Shown here piece after piece: positions 30,295-41,900 of a stretch of DNA of 64,000 nt. The stretch lies in assembly GCA_963704975.1 (NCBI GenBank), contig CAVPIK010000034.1, positions 62,001-126,000 on the forward strand. Direction: 5' to 3'. The stretch comes from JAGNDO01 sp963704975 (GTDB lineage Bacteria; Chloroflexota; Anaerolineae; Caldilineales; Caldilineaceae). The notes below the pieces were generated by a model, which was not told the origin of the DNA, ran no database searches, and was given only the letters and a program-made list of their open reading frames with translations. The position numbers and the translations under genes were made by a program. Position 1 is the first letter of the stretch. Every line of letters starts with the position of its first letter.

Positions 30295-30918
30295 TTACTC
30301 ATCCTCTTCCAGCAAGCCGGGCAACAGGTCCACGATGATCAGGCCGGCGGCCACATCCACCGTGCGGATGACCTGGGCGATGGCGGGGAGCAGGATTTCC
30401 TTGCCCTTGTTCACCCCGTCGGCCGGGGCAATCAGATAGACATCGTTGGCCCCGGTGGCCAGCACGTCGGTCACTTTGCCCAACAGCCGACCTTCGCCGG
30501 TCTGCACGGTCAGCCCCAGCAGATCGTGGATCCAGAAGGTGTCCTCGTCCAGCTCGGCGGCGTCCGCTTCGGGCAAGAAGAGCCACGTGCCCCGCAACTC
30601 CTCTGCCGCCTGGCGGCTGTTGACCCCATCAAGCATGGCCAGGACGTGGCCCTTGTGGGGGCGGGACGACAGAATTTCCTTCGAGGTCAGCTTGGTCCCC
30701 AGCAAGAGAGTCACGCCCGGGTCAAAGCGCTCCGGGAAATCCGTGTGGCTGTCGATCTTGACTTCGCCCCGGTTGGCATGGGGACCGACGATCTGCCCGA
30801 TGATCAAATAGCCGTCTGGGATATGCACCGGGCGGTTGCGGTGGGTGAAGACGGCGGTGGACTTGGCGGCTCTGTTGGGTTTGCTTGGTGCTGGGCTCAT
30901 GGGAATTTCAGTTTTCAT
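30295..30918 (-). CDS. rimM: Ribosome maturation factor RimM
   Basis: RimM assists maturation of the 30S head and binds S19. The 207-residue product has the N-terminal beta-barrel GYLIIGQIVGPHANRGEVKI, the FPERF-LLLG segment and the PRC-barrel part TFWIHDLLGLTVQTGEGRLL and GANDVYLIAPADG, ending in an acidic tail. The start may be the ATG at 30918 or a second one at 30900. The order ffh, rpsP, khpA, rimM is the conserved ribosomal/SRP cluster, although trmD and rplS are not next to it here. Confidence 0.92.
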   Translation of the reverse strand: MKTEIPMSPAPSKPNRAAKSTAVFTHRNRPVHIPDGYLIIGQIVGPHANRGEVKIDSHTDFPERFDPGVTLLLGTKLTSKEILSSRPHKGHVLAMLDGVNSRQAAEELRGTWLFLPEADAAELDEDTFWIHDLLGLTVQTGEGRLLGKVTDVLATGANDVYLIAPADGVNKGKEILLPAIAQVIRTVDVAAGLIIVDLLPGLLEEDE

Positions 30919-30992
30919 GGTTTGTCGTGTAGAGACGCAAAATCTTGCGTCTCTACGGGGTTGTTTTCTTGATTTCTTTGCATCTGCGATAC

Positions 30993-31032
30993 ACAAAAGC
31001 AGCGGAAGAGGAAACCTCTCCGCTGCTTTTGT
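30993..31032. terminator. Hairpin between khpA and rimM
   Basis: ACAAAAGCAGCGG with AGAGG pairs with CCTCT and CCGCTGCTTTTGT around a short loop. It separates khpA from rimM and may attenuate or terminate the ffh-rpsP-khpA transcript. Confidence 0.65.
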
Positions 31033-31080
31033 AGGATGCGTGGCGTTTTGGACGGCAGGCGGACCAGGCGACAAACAGAC

Positions 31081-31308
31081 TCAGGCGATCTTGAGGATCA
31101 CCTGGTTGTCATCGTTGGGGGACGCAGCCCGCAGCACATCGCGCATGGCGTTGGCCACTCGTCCACCCTTGCCGATCACTCGGCCCATGTCTTCCTGCGC
31201 AACGTTCAGCCGGATCACAGTGGTGCGGTGAGACTGGCGAACCGAAACCTCAACGGCCTCCGGCTCTTCAACCAGGGATTCAGCCAGGAATTTGACTAGC
31301 TTTTCCAT
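31081..31308 (-). CDS. khpA: KH-domain RNA-binding protein KhpA
   Basis: This 75-residue protein is a single KH domain. The GxxG loop is visible in VIGKGGRVANAMRDVL, and the start MEKLVKFLAESLVEEPEAVE is typical of KhpA. It binds RNA, often with a KhpB partner, and in other bacteria affects cell size and sRNA stability. It lies between rpsP and rimM, its usual place. The longer in-frame upstream extension was not used because it overlaps the rpsP-khpA gap without family support. Confidence 0.92.
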   Translation of the reverse strand: MEKLVKFLAESLVEEPEAVEVSVRQSHRTTVIRLNVAQEDMGRVIGKGGRVANAMRDVLRAASPNDDNQVILKIA

Positions 31309-31367
31309 GAGTGTGCCTTTCGTCTTGTGGAACCAGAACCATCCGGGTAAGCGCATGTCGGCCTGAA

Positions 31368-31658
31368 CTAGGCGACTGCTTCGGCCTCGACCGCAAAGGG
31401 AATCCGCTGGTTGTTCTCGTTGAGATTACCAACACGACGCAGCAGACGGGCAACGGCTTCGCTGGGCTGTGCACCCACACTCAGCCAATAATCGGCTCGC
31501 TCCTGGTCGATCTTCAGGGTTTCCGGCTCGGTTCGGGCATTGAAATGGCCCAAGTTTTCAATAAATCGTCCATCCCGAGGGGAGGTGACTTCGGTGACGA
31601 CGATACGATAGGTCGGTTGTTTTTTGGCGCCCATACGGCGCAGGCGAATTCGAACCAC
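31368..31658 (-). CDS. rpsP: 30S ribosomal protein S16
   Basis: The 96-residue protein begins MVRIRLRRMGAKKQPTYRIV, the universal S16 N-terminus, and has SPRDGRFIENLGHFN and SVGAQPSEAVARLLRRVG, which are the other conserved S16 blocks. It is the second gene after ffh. Length is normal for S16 with a short Ala/Glu tail. Confidence 0.97.
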   Translation of the reverse strand: MVRIRLRRMGAKKQPTYRIVVTEVTSPRDGRFIENLGHFNARTEPETLKIDQERADYWLSVGAQPSEAVARLLRRVGNLNENNQRIPFAVEAEAVA

Positions 31659-31786
31659 GTTTGTTCAACTCCTTGGTGTCTAGATAAAAATGTTCAAAGG
31701 ACGGTCTTTATGACCGGTACGATCTAGTTAGTTTACTACAAAAAAGGATTTTGCCGCAATTGGCATAGGGGCTAACCGATACCTGG

Positions 31787-33161
<1,375 letters not shown>

Positions 33162-33268
33162 ATCCCTGTACGATCAAAAAACCACAATAAATCCATCGGT
33201 ACACACAAAATCACGCCTTCGAGGAAGATCTTCCTGACAGACCGTCCCACCAGGCGCGCAATGGTTTG

Positions 33269-33297
33269 ATTTTACTGTAAATGGGTCTTCGGGTCAA
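33269..33297 (-). promoter_or_regulatory. Sigma-70 promoter for ffh-rpsP-khpA-rimM
   Basis: On the minus strand TTGACC and TAAAAT are separated by 17 bases, about 108 bases before the ffh start. Confidence 0.6.
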
Positions 33298-33339
33298 ATA
33301 CTGGGGCCACCGGGCGTGATCCAAAACCCCGGTCAACCC

Positions 33340-35374
33340 TCATGGCAGAGGCGTCGGGGTGAGGGTCGGAGCCGTGGTTGGGGCGGTGGTCGGGACAGGC
33401 GTTTGGGTTGGCGGGATGGGCGTTGCCGTGGGGGGAACGGGGGTAGCCGTGGGGGGCACAACCGTCGGCGTCTGAGTTGGAACCGGGGTCGGGGTCAGGG
33501 TGGCGGTCTCGGTGGACGCCGCTTTGGTGGCCGCTGACGTGGGTGTGGCCGTCGCTGGCACAGCCGTCGGGGGCAAAGCTGTCGGCGTGGACGTACTCGC
33601 CGCCGCGGTGCGGTGTGGCCGTTGGCAGATCGGTCGGCGTGGCCGATGGCGCGACCGTATTCGTGTTGGTGGGGGTGCTGCTGGGCACGTTCGTTGCTGT
33701 GGCCTCTGGCAGTGGCGTCGAAGTGGGCGCGACCGTTGCCCCAGGGGATGTAGGCGTAGCGCTTGGCTGCGCCGCCACCCCTGTGGCCGTCGGAATCGGT
33801 GTGGGGGTGAGGGTGAGTGTTGCTGTCACCCCGCCGGTTGATGTCGCCACAGGCGTCGCGGTCAAAGTTGCCGCGGAAGTTGCCGTGGGCACGGGTGACG
33901 GTGTCTTGGTGGGCAACGCCGTCGCTGTGGCGGATGGTTCATCTGTCGCCGTGGGCGTTGGGATGGGGGTCTCTGTCGCCTCAACCGTCGGTGTGCTGGT
34001 GGGTGAGCTTGTTGATGTGCTGGTCGATGTGCTGGTCGCCGTATGGGTGGGCGTGCGGGTCGGCACCGGCGTGGCTGTGGCCGGCGGTGCGGGCACGTAG
34101 AGAATGTTACCGGTGTTGATCTGGGGGCCGGGCAGGCAGTTGACGCTGCGCAACTTGGCCATGCTGACACCGACTCGCGCAGCCAAACCGCTCAGCGTAT
34201 CCCCGGCCTGGATTCGATAGCCGACCCATCCGCCCGGCACGACGATGTGGCAAGCGGCTTGGGAAAGCCCTGTGGCCGTCGGAATGGGGGTGGGGCTGGG
34301 CGTCGGTGTCTCTTCCACCACAACCGCGGCACCTTCAACGGGCTGGACTGTGGGGGTGGCGGTAGGTGTGGGGGTTGGCGTGGGCGGCGGGGCCAACACC
34401 TTGATCGCCTTAGCCTGCAAAATCGTTTCTTCGCCGACCGTTGCCTGGCCGTCCGGGCCAAGCAGGAGGTTGGGCACGATCTGATACCAAATTTTGACCC
34501 GAGACAAGGGCACAACATCGCCGTCCACGGTCATGGGTAGCCGTTCCAGGGCGTCCAAGCTGGGCAAATAGCTGTTCTCAAAGGTCATAAACCCGGCCAT
34601 AAACTTGCTCGGCGACACGGCCCCCAGGTAGATTCCCTCCAAGGTGGTCTCAATAATTTGAGGCTTTTCCTCTTCAAGCTGACGCAGGGCGGCGGCCTCC
34701 ACTTCAAGCACCTGCTCTTCGGCTTGGCGATCCAGCACGATCTGGCGCATATCGTCCGGGGCCAGGATCACCGCCTGCTGGCGCAACCACTGTTTGATGG
34801 GGTAGGTGAGATCCCCGGGAATGGCCGCCTGCGAGGCGACCACCAGGCCGGAACCGCTGATGATCACCAGCATCAACAGGGCCAGGGCGATGGGGGCCAG
34901 CCGCATGGCTGTCGGGTTGACCAACGGCGCAATCAGCGCTTGTACCCGGTCCCAGAAGGTGGGGCGGGGCACTGGCGCTGAAACCGGGCGTGGGGCCACA
35001 TGATGTGGACGTACAGCCCGGACTGGGCTTCCCTGGGCTGATTCCAACGAGGGCGGCTCCACAATGACCGCCGGGATCGGTGGCGCTACGACTGCTTTTT
35101 CCAACGCTTCCACCTCGGCACGGTAGGCCGTGCCTTCGGTGGCGACGGCTTGCATGAAGGTGGCTTTGGCACGGGCGCGTGGTGGGGGCAATGGGGCAAG
35201 GTGTTCTTGCCGGGCAACGAATGTCACGTCCAGCAGTTGGCTCAACTCAGGTTGATATTTGGACGGATAGGAACTGATGATCAGGTCGATCGGCTCGCCT
35301 CGAACCATGCGATCGACCGCTTGATCCAGAATCTGCTCCATCTCTGGGTTGGGGTTGGGCTGTTGGCTGTCCAT
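33340..35374 (-). CDS. Membrane-anchored LysM protein with Thr/Pro-rich tail, likely partner of the ECF sigma factor (one frameshift)
   Basis: The product of about 677 residues begins MDSQQPNPNPEMEQILDQAV. Its N-terminal 120 residues look like a cytoplasmic, anti-sigma-like region (RMVRGEPIDLIISSYPSKYQ), followed by one membrane helix (LAPIALALLMLVIISGSGLV), a DUF5667-like extracytoplasmic region (AIPGDLTYPIKQWLRQQAV), a LysM domain (GYRIQAGDTLSGLAARVGVS and LPGPQINTGNILYVP) and a long Thr/Pro/Ser/Ala-rich tail. LysM binds peptidoglycan. An indel near 33595 interrupts the tail. The gene directly follows the ECF sigma gene, so control of that sigma factor by this protein is a reasonable guess; the tail may span the cell wall. 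A TCTAGACATGTCTAGA palindrome overlaps the start region. Confidence 0.75.
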
Positions 35375-35425
35375 AAACTCTTCTCTAGACATGTCTAGAC
35401 ATGCTGTCGTCGGATAAGTGTCGGA

Positions 35426-36026
35426 TTATTCATTGTCGTGCTCTAGCAGGCGACGTAGGTTCGACACAGCACGATACTGTAAGGCTTTGATTGCACCTTC
35501 AGTTTTGTCCAGCAGGGTAGCAACTTCGGTAATACTGTACCCCTCAAGAAAACGCAGGCTGACCACTGATGCCTGCTCATCGGTTAGGCGGGCGATGGCC
35601 CTGCGCAGATTATCCGCGTCCCACTGGCGCTCTGCGGTTTGGGCCGGCCCCTCCTCTTTTGTGACGAGGTCGGGGGCGTCGTCGATGGACAAATAGGTGG
35701 CTCTGCCCCGTTTTCGATATGTATCGATGACCAGATTGTGGGCGATACGATAGAGCCAACCCGAAAAAGAGCTATGCCACGCCTTCTCCTTGCGGATGGC
35801 TTCCAGCATTTTCAAAAATACTTGGGCGGTCAGATCTTCGGCCAGGGTGGGATCGCCGATGCGCCGATAGATGTACGCAAAGATACGCTCCTCGTAGAGA
35901 TCGTAGATCTCTTCGAGAGCGGCTTCGTCAAAGACTCCGAGCCCGTTCCAGCAATTCTAGTTCGCTGGCGGCGGTCTCCGGGCTGGCCGGGTTAGGTTGC
36001 GTTGAGATCGATGGCCCGCTATTCAT
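35426..36026 (-). CDS. ECF-family RNA polymerase sigma factor (one frameshift)
   Basis: The joined product of about 200 residues starts MNSGPSISTQPNPASPETAA. Region 2 follows an insertion near 35938 and reads FDEAALEEIYDLYEERIFAY then YRRIGDPTLAEDLTAQVFLK, with the promoter-melting part WLYRIAHNLVIDTYRKRGR. Region 4 contains LTDEQASVVSLRFLEGYSIT and the helix-turn-helix EVATLLDKTEGAIKALQYRA. The downstream gene codes for a membrane protein with an anti-sigma-like N-terminus, the usual arrangement for envelope-stress regulation. Only one indel is needed to restore the gene. Confidence 0.9.
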
Positions 36027-36258
36027 AAGGACGCAAGTGGTGGCGATAAATGACGGCCACTTTTGCAAAAAACAGACATCTCTGCAAATTGGGTGGCTGA
36101 GTTCGATGAGGAATGGGATTCTTGGCTATCGACGATGGGTGGAATGGGCGCAGCCGAGAAAGCGTCTGGCGTTTTGGGCGGGAAAGTTAAACTGCCTGCA
36201 TTACCATCTGCATTGACCAAAGGGCTGGATGGATCCCCAAGCCTGGGGATCGGAAATG

Positions 36259-36870
36259 TTAGGAATCCTTCTGGTTTCGAGTCTGGGAATAGACTTCGAC
36301 CATGCGTTGAATGGCCGTCACGTTGGTGAAAATGGCCAAGATCCAGAGCACGGGCTGCATCCAGCCAAAGAGCAAGCCCACAATGAGCAAGATCACCCGT
36401 TCTGGGCGCTGCAACACGCCAACTTTGCATTCAAAGTTGAGGGCTTCGGCTCGGGCTCGGGTATAGCTGACCATAAACGAGCCAATCAACGCGACGGTCA
36501 ATAGCACGATCTCGATGCCGCCGCTTTGGGCTTGGGTGGTCGTCATTACGGTGACATAGTGGAACACCAGGGCCAGCAGGGTCAAACTTTCGGAGTACCG
36601 ATCCAGGGTGCTGTCCCAAAAAGCGCCAAAGGAGCTGACCTGGTTGGTCTGGCGGGCCAAGGAGCCGTCCAGCATGTCAAAAAGGGCGGCGATGATCAGG
36701 ACAAGTCCGCCCCAGTGCAATTGACCCACGAGAAGAAGTGCCGCCGAGATAGCCGTTAAAAAGAAGCCCAGGGAGGTCAAATTGTTGGGGGTAATGCCTG
36801 TCCCTTGCAGATGGAGAATGATCGCTGTGACAGGGCCAGCCAACAATTGACGTCCGATTTTTGAAATCAT
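36259..36870 (-). CDS. CDP-alcohol phosphatidyltransferase (PgsA/PIS-like)
   Basis: The 203-residue membrane protein carries the family motif D-x2-DG-x2-AR-x8-G-x3-D-x3-D: DMLDGSLARQTNQVSSFG then AFWDSTLDRYSE. It has five or six hydrophobic helices, for example GFFLTAISAALLLVGQLHWG and LLTVALIGSFMVSY. Such enzymes join a CDP-activated lipid to an alcohol such as glycerol-phosphate or inositol-phosphate; the acceptor cannot be told here. The start MISKIGRQLLAGPVTAIILH was preferred to an upstream in-frame ATG because it begins the conserved region. Confidence 0.85.
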   Translation of the reverse strand: MISKIGRQLLAGPVTAIILHLQGTGITPNNLTSLGFFLTAISAALLLVGQLHWGGLVLIIAALFDMLDGSLARQTNQVSSFGAFWDSTLDRYSESLTLLALVFHYVTVMTTTQAQSGGIEIVLLTVALIGSFMVSYTRARAEALNFECKVGVLQRPERVILLIVGLLFGWMQPVLWILAIFTNVTAIQRMVEVYSQTRNQKDS

Positions 36871-37098
36871 CCCCACTTCTCCACACGAATCTATCCAACT
36901 TTTTTGAACCACCTATGAATTGCCATAATCTATTTACGGTCTATCTTACACATAGGTTCACGGATAGTCAAAGACCAAGTTGAAGGGTGAGCGTTTGGGC
37001 CAAAGGACAGTCGCCATGAACTGGCTATTGCATCCACTTTCAGAAAGTGATAGAGTGAAGGGGCCTCTCAACGAAACTATCTATTCGCGGTGACAACC

Positions 37099-37892
37099 AT
37101 GCTGAAATTAAGTCGACTCCCAGCAAGCTCTGATTCCCTGTATACCCAGGCGTTTGGCTTGCTGCGTGCCGCCCGGCATGTGGTGGTCTTGACTGGCGCG
37201 GGTTCAGCACGGAGTCGGGTATCCCGGATTTTCGCAGCGTGGGCACGGGCATGTGGTCCTTCAGCAACCCCTTGGATGTGGCGTCGATCTGGGCGTTTCG
37301 AGAGCAGCCCGCCCATTTCTACAATTGGATGCGCCCCCTTAGCCACAAATTTCTCAGCGCACGGCCCAACCCAGCCCACATTGCCCTGGCCACCCTGCAA
37401 AAAGCTGGGCTGGTCAAGGCCATCATCACCCAAAACATCGATGATCTGCACCAGCAGGCTGGGGCGGAGGGGGTGCTCCAGGTCCACGGCCATACGCGCA
37501 CGGCCACCTGTTTGGGCTGTGGCGTCAAGGTTGACTCTCGGCCCATGTGGGAGGCGGTCAGCCGAGGCGAGACGCCGGCCCAGTGCCCCCAGTGCGCCGG
37601 TCTGCTAAAGCCGGACATGATCTTGTTTGGCGAGGAATTGCCCCACCATATCCTGGAAGAGGCCCAACAGGCGGCCCTGAACTGTGATCTGATGATTGTG
37701 GCGGGCAGCAGTATGGAAGTGATGCCCGCCGCGGATCTGCCCTATCTGGCCCGACGACGGGGGGCTCGCATCCTGATCATGAACCGTACCCCCACGCTGA
37801 TGGACAGCCAGGCGGATCTGATTTTGCGGGATAATCTGACCGTCAGTATGCCCAAATTGCTCAAGGGCTGGCTCGACGCCCCCAAGAGCTAG
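37099..37892 (+). CDS. cobB: NAD-dependent protein deacylase, sirtuin (one frameshift)
   Basis: This is a full catalytic sirtuin of about 264 residues. After MLKLSRLPASSDSLYTQAFG comes VVVLTGAG, then a single-base loss near 37203, then FSTESGIPDFRSVGTGMW in the next frame. TQNIDDLHQQAG, the catalytic His in VLQVHGHTRTATCLGC, the zinc pair CLGC and CPQCAG, and the NAD-binding LMIVAGSSMEVMPAADLPYL are all present. Unlike the two SIR2-like domains of the accessory island, all catalytic residues are intact, so protein deacylation is expected. A perfect palindrome follows the stop. Confidence 0.92.
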
Positions 37893-37905
37893 ACGTCGAT
37901 AGGTC

Positions 37906-37960
37906 GTCATAAATAAAAAAGGTGGGGCTGCCAAGCAGCCCCACCTTTTTTATTTATGAC
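37906..37960. terminator. Perfect 26-bp bidirectional terminator
   Basis: GTCATAAATAAAAAAGGTGG begins a 26-base arm whose exact complement follows after three bases, with A- and T-runs on the two sides. It serves the convergent cobB and FG-GAP protein genes. Confidence 0.85.
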
Positions 37961-37968
37961 AAAAATCC

Positions 37969-40115
37969 CTAGCGCTGCACGACCGGCATCATGATCATGG
38001 ACGCCGCGTTCATGCCGTTGATGCTCACATAGCGCACGTTGTCCGGGAAGCTGCCCGCCTTGGCATCGGCCACCATGATCAACGCGGCCTGCTGATAGCT
38101 GCCGGGGAAGGAACTGCCGGTCACCACAACCTTCATGGTGTCGGAGACAATCCCGTCAACCGATGAGGCCGTGGCCCAGGACACACCGCTGGGCCAACTG
38201 ATGTCGGCTGCGGACAGCTCGCCACCCACTGCGGCCACACCGGTTTTGTAGATATAGCCCAGGGTGTCCCGCAGCACCAACTGGCCGGTCTCGTCCACAT
38301 AGCCGCCGACAATCGGGCTTTCGAAGGCAGCCTGGGCCGCGGTCAGGGCGGGGATGGAGAGGATGCCGGCGCTGTACGTGACGCCGGGGGTGCCGTTGAT
38401 GGTCAGGGTCGTGGTCAATGGGCGTGGTCAGGGCCTGGCCGGGGCGATAGAAGGCGTTGACCGCACCAGGGCTAACCTGGAAGCTGGCCGGGGTGACGTT
38501 CAGCACGATGGGGATCACCACCGTCGGGGTTGAGTACGTTGGGCGTGTTGGTGGTCAGGGTGATGCTCGGCCCCAGATACTGGCCAGGGGAGAGCTTGGA
38601 GGCATCGAACTTGATGTAGAGCTTGGCCGGGGTGCTGGTGTTCTCGATGGCAAATTCCAGAATCCAGTCGGCCACAGGGCTTTCCACATTGAAGTTGATC
38701 ACCCCAGTCGTGCCAGTGTTGGTCACGTTGAGGACGATCCACTGGCTGTCCGCCAAGCCGGCCTGGAGGCTGTGGATGATGCTGGCCGGGTCCACGGTCA
38801 ACCGGGCACCGGCAGAATAGCCCGTGCCGTCCACATTGGCCAACCGCAGGCTCTTGGTGTTGGTAGAAACCGGAATGTCATCGTAGATCTGATTGGTGTC
38901 CGGGGATTGGTAGATGCGTAGACCGTTGCTGCGCAACAGGACAACCTCGTCCTTGCCGTCCGCGTCCACGTCACCACCGGCGCCCACCGTATAGCCGTTG
39001 TCCGACAGGGTCAACTCGAAGGTGGGCAGGGTGTCGCCGCCCCGGTTGCGCATGACAAGACGGGCCATGGTGCTGGGCGCATCCGCCGGCAGATCCCGCA
39101 GGAAGAAGACTTCATCATCCCCGTTGCCGTTGATGTCGGCCATGAAGGTGTAGTCGGGATAGGGGAAGAAGGCCAGGGCGTCCCCGTCCGCCTCTTTCAG
39201 CGTGCCGCCCGTATAGCTGAAGATGAAGAAGGTGGACGACGGCGCATACCCGGCAAACTGGCGCAAGGCCACCACTTCCCCCGTCCCGCCGGCATAGACC
39301 TGGCCGATGGCCGCAGAGTTCCACTCTCGGTCCGTGCCGCCATTGCTCCAAATTGTGGCGAAGTCATTGTCGATCTGATGGGCCTCGATCAGGCTGGCCA
39401 ACTCGTTCGTGGCGGCCAGGCGGATGTTGCGGATCAGCACCACATCATCCGAACCGGCGTTGTTGATATTGCCGACCTGCACAGATTCCCAGGGACCGCC
39501 AAAGGACTTATTGATATGGCTGGTCCAACTCGTGCCGCTGGGGTTGGTGGCGATCAGCACCTCGATGCGGTGGTTGATGTTGTTCGGCTCAGAGACCGTA
39601 TAGCCGATAAAGATCTCGTCCCCGGCCACATTGATATTCATGTTGCCCGCGCCCACCACAGTGATCGGGCTGCCCGACTTGCTCAGGGTATAGATCCGCT
39701 TCCACGGAATCTGGCCGATGGTCCCCTCGGGGTCCGCACCACGATAGACCGGGTCGAAAATGGTCAACTTGCCACTGCCGGCAGATTGGCCCACGGCCAC
39801 GATCTCCGCGTCCCCGTCGTTGTTAAAGTCGCCCGTGGCAATATCCGTCCAGCCACAGTCGCCAAACAGCGCCGAGTCAAAGGTGACGAGTTGGTGCGAC
39901 GGGGACAGTTGGTTGGTGTCCTTCACCTTAACACAACCGGCACCGTCCAAATAGACAATCTCGTCGTCCGTCGTCGCCGTCCCGGCCAAAGGCATGGCCG
40001 CCGGGGCAACAGCGGTCGAGGCGGCCTGGGCCGATCCCACACCGACGCTGGGAACCAAAAGACCCAATACCACCAAAGCGGTCAGGGTCAGGGTAAAAAA
40101 TCTGCGTACACTCAT
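37969..40115 (-). CDS. Secreted FG-GAP/VCBS-repeat protein (two frameshifts)
   Basis: The product of about 715 residues starts MSVRRFFTLTLTALVVLGLL with a signal peptide ending near GSAQAAS. It contains FG-GAP/VCBS-like, calcium-loop repeats: GDFNNDGDAEIVAVG, ADINGNGDDEVFFLRD, GGDVDADGKDEVVLL, and NINNAGSDDVVLIR, each an Asp/Asn-rich turn typical of beta-propellers. A C-terminal Ig-like part follows (DSQWIVLNVTNTGTTGVINF). Indels near 38515 and 38420 join the last 170 residues, which end SINGMNAASMIMMPVVQR. It is probably an extracellular propeller that binds sugars or surfaces. An extended -10 promoter lies upstream. Confidence 0.75.
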
Positions 40116-40249
40116 AGCGTATCTCTCCTTAACAGGGTTCAACATCACAAAATTCGCACTCAAATCGCTCGGCCGCAAGCAGGTCGGAGGGAACTACGTG
40201 CGGTAGGTTATGGTAATCAAAATCAGGCAGGCGCACAGCCCAAGCAACG

Positions 40250-40258
40250 ATTATAGCA
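40250..40258 (-). promoter_or_regulatory. Extended -10 promoter for the FG-GAP gene
   Basis: The minus strand reads TGCTATAAT, an extended -10 element, about 135 bases before the start codon. No good -35 box was seen. Confidence 0.4.
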
Positions 40259-40493
40259 CAGCCGCAGAGGCCATACCGAATCATTTCCCCCTTTCTCTCG
40301 GTCAACATTCAGTCCATTTGCCTACGCTTCACCGAAGAAGCCGCCGCCTATGCGTGCCAATAGTAGAGCACGAGAAATTTTGAAAAGCTGTGTAGAAATC
40401 GTGGTTCACATCTCATCAGCCCGAAAGAGCAGATCGTTGAGCCGCAGAAGGGGGGTGGCAGCGAAAAGAGGCGTGCTTTTTGGACCGGATTTG

Positions 40494-40522
40494 TTGACGA
40501 TTCACGGGAAAGATGGTAAGTT
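40494..40522 (+). promoter_or_regulatory. Possible promoter for mdh
   Basis: TTGACG and TAAGTT are separated by 17 bases, about 83 bases before the mdh start. Confidence 0.4.
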
Positions 40523-40604
40523 GAAAATATCACAAGTCAAAATTTACCATCGTTCGTCTCACCCTATAGTCCTTGTTTCAAAGACCTCTCAAGGAGAAAA
40601 AAAC

Positions 40605-41595
40605 ATGAAAAATCCCATTCGAGTCGCTGTAACCGGCGCTGCCGGCAACATCGGATACGCCCTGCTCTTCCGCATCGCCAACGGCGATCTCTTCGGCGCC
40701 GACCAGCCCGTCATCCTGCAAATGCTGGAAATCACCCCGGCCATGAACGCCCTGAACGGGGTGGCCATGGAATTGAACGACTGCGCCTTCCCCCTGCTGG
40801 CCGACATGGTCCTGACCGACGACCCCAACGTCGCCTTCAAGGATGCCAATTGGGCCTTGCTCGTGGGCGCACGTCCCCGCAGCAAGGGCATGGAGCGGGG
40901 CGACCTGCTGGGCGCCAACGGGGCCATCTTCTCGGTCCAGGGCAAGGCCCTCAACGACAACGCCGCCGCGGACGTCCGCGTGCTGGTCGTGGGCAACCCG
41001 GCCAACACCAACGCCCTGATCGCCATGCACAACGCCCCGGACATCCCCGCCGACCGCTTCACCGCCATGACCCGGCTGGACCACAACCGGGCCATCAGCC
41101 AGCTGGCCGCCAAGGCCGGCGTGCCCCTGACCGCGGTCACCCACGTCTCCATCTGGGGCAACCACAGCGCCACCCAATATCCCGACGCCTACCACGCCCT
41201 GATCAACGGCAAGCCCGCCACCGACGTCATCGACGACGACGCCTGGATCAAGGAGACCTTCATCCCCGTGGTCCAAAAACGGGGCGCGGCCATCATCGAA
41301 GCCCGGGGCCAGAGCAGCGCGGCCAGCGCGGCCAACGCCGCCATCAACCACGTCCAGACCTGGTATCAACGGCACCGCCGAAGGCGACTGGACCAGCATG
41401 AGCATCCCCAGCACCGGGGCCTACGGCAGCGCCGAAGGCGTCATCTTCAGCTATCCCGTCACCGTCAAAAACGGCGTCGTCACCATCGTCGAAGGCCTGG
41501 ACCTGAGCGACTTCGACAAGGCCAAGATCGCCGCCACCGGTGCCGAACTCCTGGAAGAGCGCGAAGCCGTCGCCCACATGCTCCCCGCCCGCTAA
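40605..41595 (+). CDS. mdh: Malate dehydrogenase (one frameshift)
   Basis: The enzyme interconverts malate and oxaloacetate with NAD and links the TCA cycle and glyoxylate shunt. The product of about 329 residues begins MKNPIRVAVTGAAGNIGYAL after AAGGAG. Landmarks are VTGAAGNIGYALLF (NAD), GARPRSKGMERGDLL (substrate Arg), VVGNPANTNALI, TRLDHNRAISQLAAK and the catalytic His in HVSIWGNHSATQYPD; these are those of the group that includes cytosolic-type and Thermus MDH. A one-base insertion near 41370 (TAT-C-AAC) breaks VQTWY from NGTAEGDWTSMSIPSTGAYG. A hairpin of the AGAAGT family follows the stop. Confidence 0.95.
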
Positions 41596-41604
41596 CCCGC
41601 ACCC

Positions 41605-41637
41605 AGAAGTCCGACTTTTGAAAAAAGTCGGACTTCT
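41605..41637. repeat. AGAAGTCCGACTTTT hairpin, copy 2
   Basis: Fifteen-base arms separated by three bases, nine bases after the mdh stop. Confidence 0.85.
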
Positions 41638-41657
41638 CTTGACGAATGGACGAACAA

Positions 41658-41693
41658 AAGAGGCGACCGATCCCACGGGATCGGTCGCCTCTT
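41658..41693. repeat. Perfect 17-bp palindrome
   Basis: AAGAGGCGACCGATCCC and its exact complement are separated by two bases, between mdh and lysJ. Confidence 0.8.
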
Positions 41694-41707
41694 CGCGTGC
41701 GCGAGTC

Positions 41708-41900
41708 CAACGTCCCCGGCACGTTGTCACCAAGCGAGCCGAAACTGCTTCAACCCAGCAAAAAGTACGTGCGTGCCGGGGACGTTGGACGGGTCAACAC
41801 CCAAATGTTCGTTAAGCCGAAACGTCCCCGGCACGCACGAAGGGAGCGGATGGGCTGACGAGTCGTCCCTCGCTTTGTACCGACGTGCCGGGGACGTTTC
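41708..41900. repeat. AACGTCCCCGGCACG repeat cluster
   Basis: The motif AACGTCCCCGGCACG occurs twice on the plus strand (about 41709 and 41820) and twice inverted (about 41780 and 41883), giving two inverted pairs. A further pair flanks 43911-43990. The cluster overlaps the 3' end of lysJ and supplies its last about 45 codons. Confidence 0.8.

Larger units (their letters stand above)
40116..40604. other. Divergent intergenic region with two promoters
   Basis: No gene is supported here. It separates the divergent FG-GAP and mdh genes. A minus-strand extended -10 (40250-40258) and a plus-strand promoter-like pair (40494-40522) are visible; no palindrome or repeat of the window's families was noticed. 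Confidence 0.5.

Noticed and set aside
33400..34100. Plus-strand Val/Gly-rich frames opposite the LysM protein
   Set aside because: They are the antisense of Thr-Pro-rich codons (ACN CCN) of the minus-strand protein tail.
36063..36329. 88-codon plus-strand frame between the sigma factor and the phosphatidyltransferase
   Set aside because: It has no ribosome site, overlaps the 3' end of the well-supported phosphatidyltransferase gene, and shows no protein-like pattern.
37099..37892. Sirtuin considered as part of the SIR2-like conflict island
   Set aside because: It is 16 kb away, has intact catalytic and zinc residues and stands alone; it is an ordinary CobB-type deacylase.
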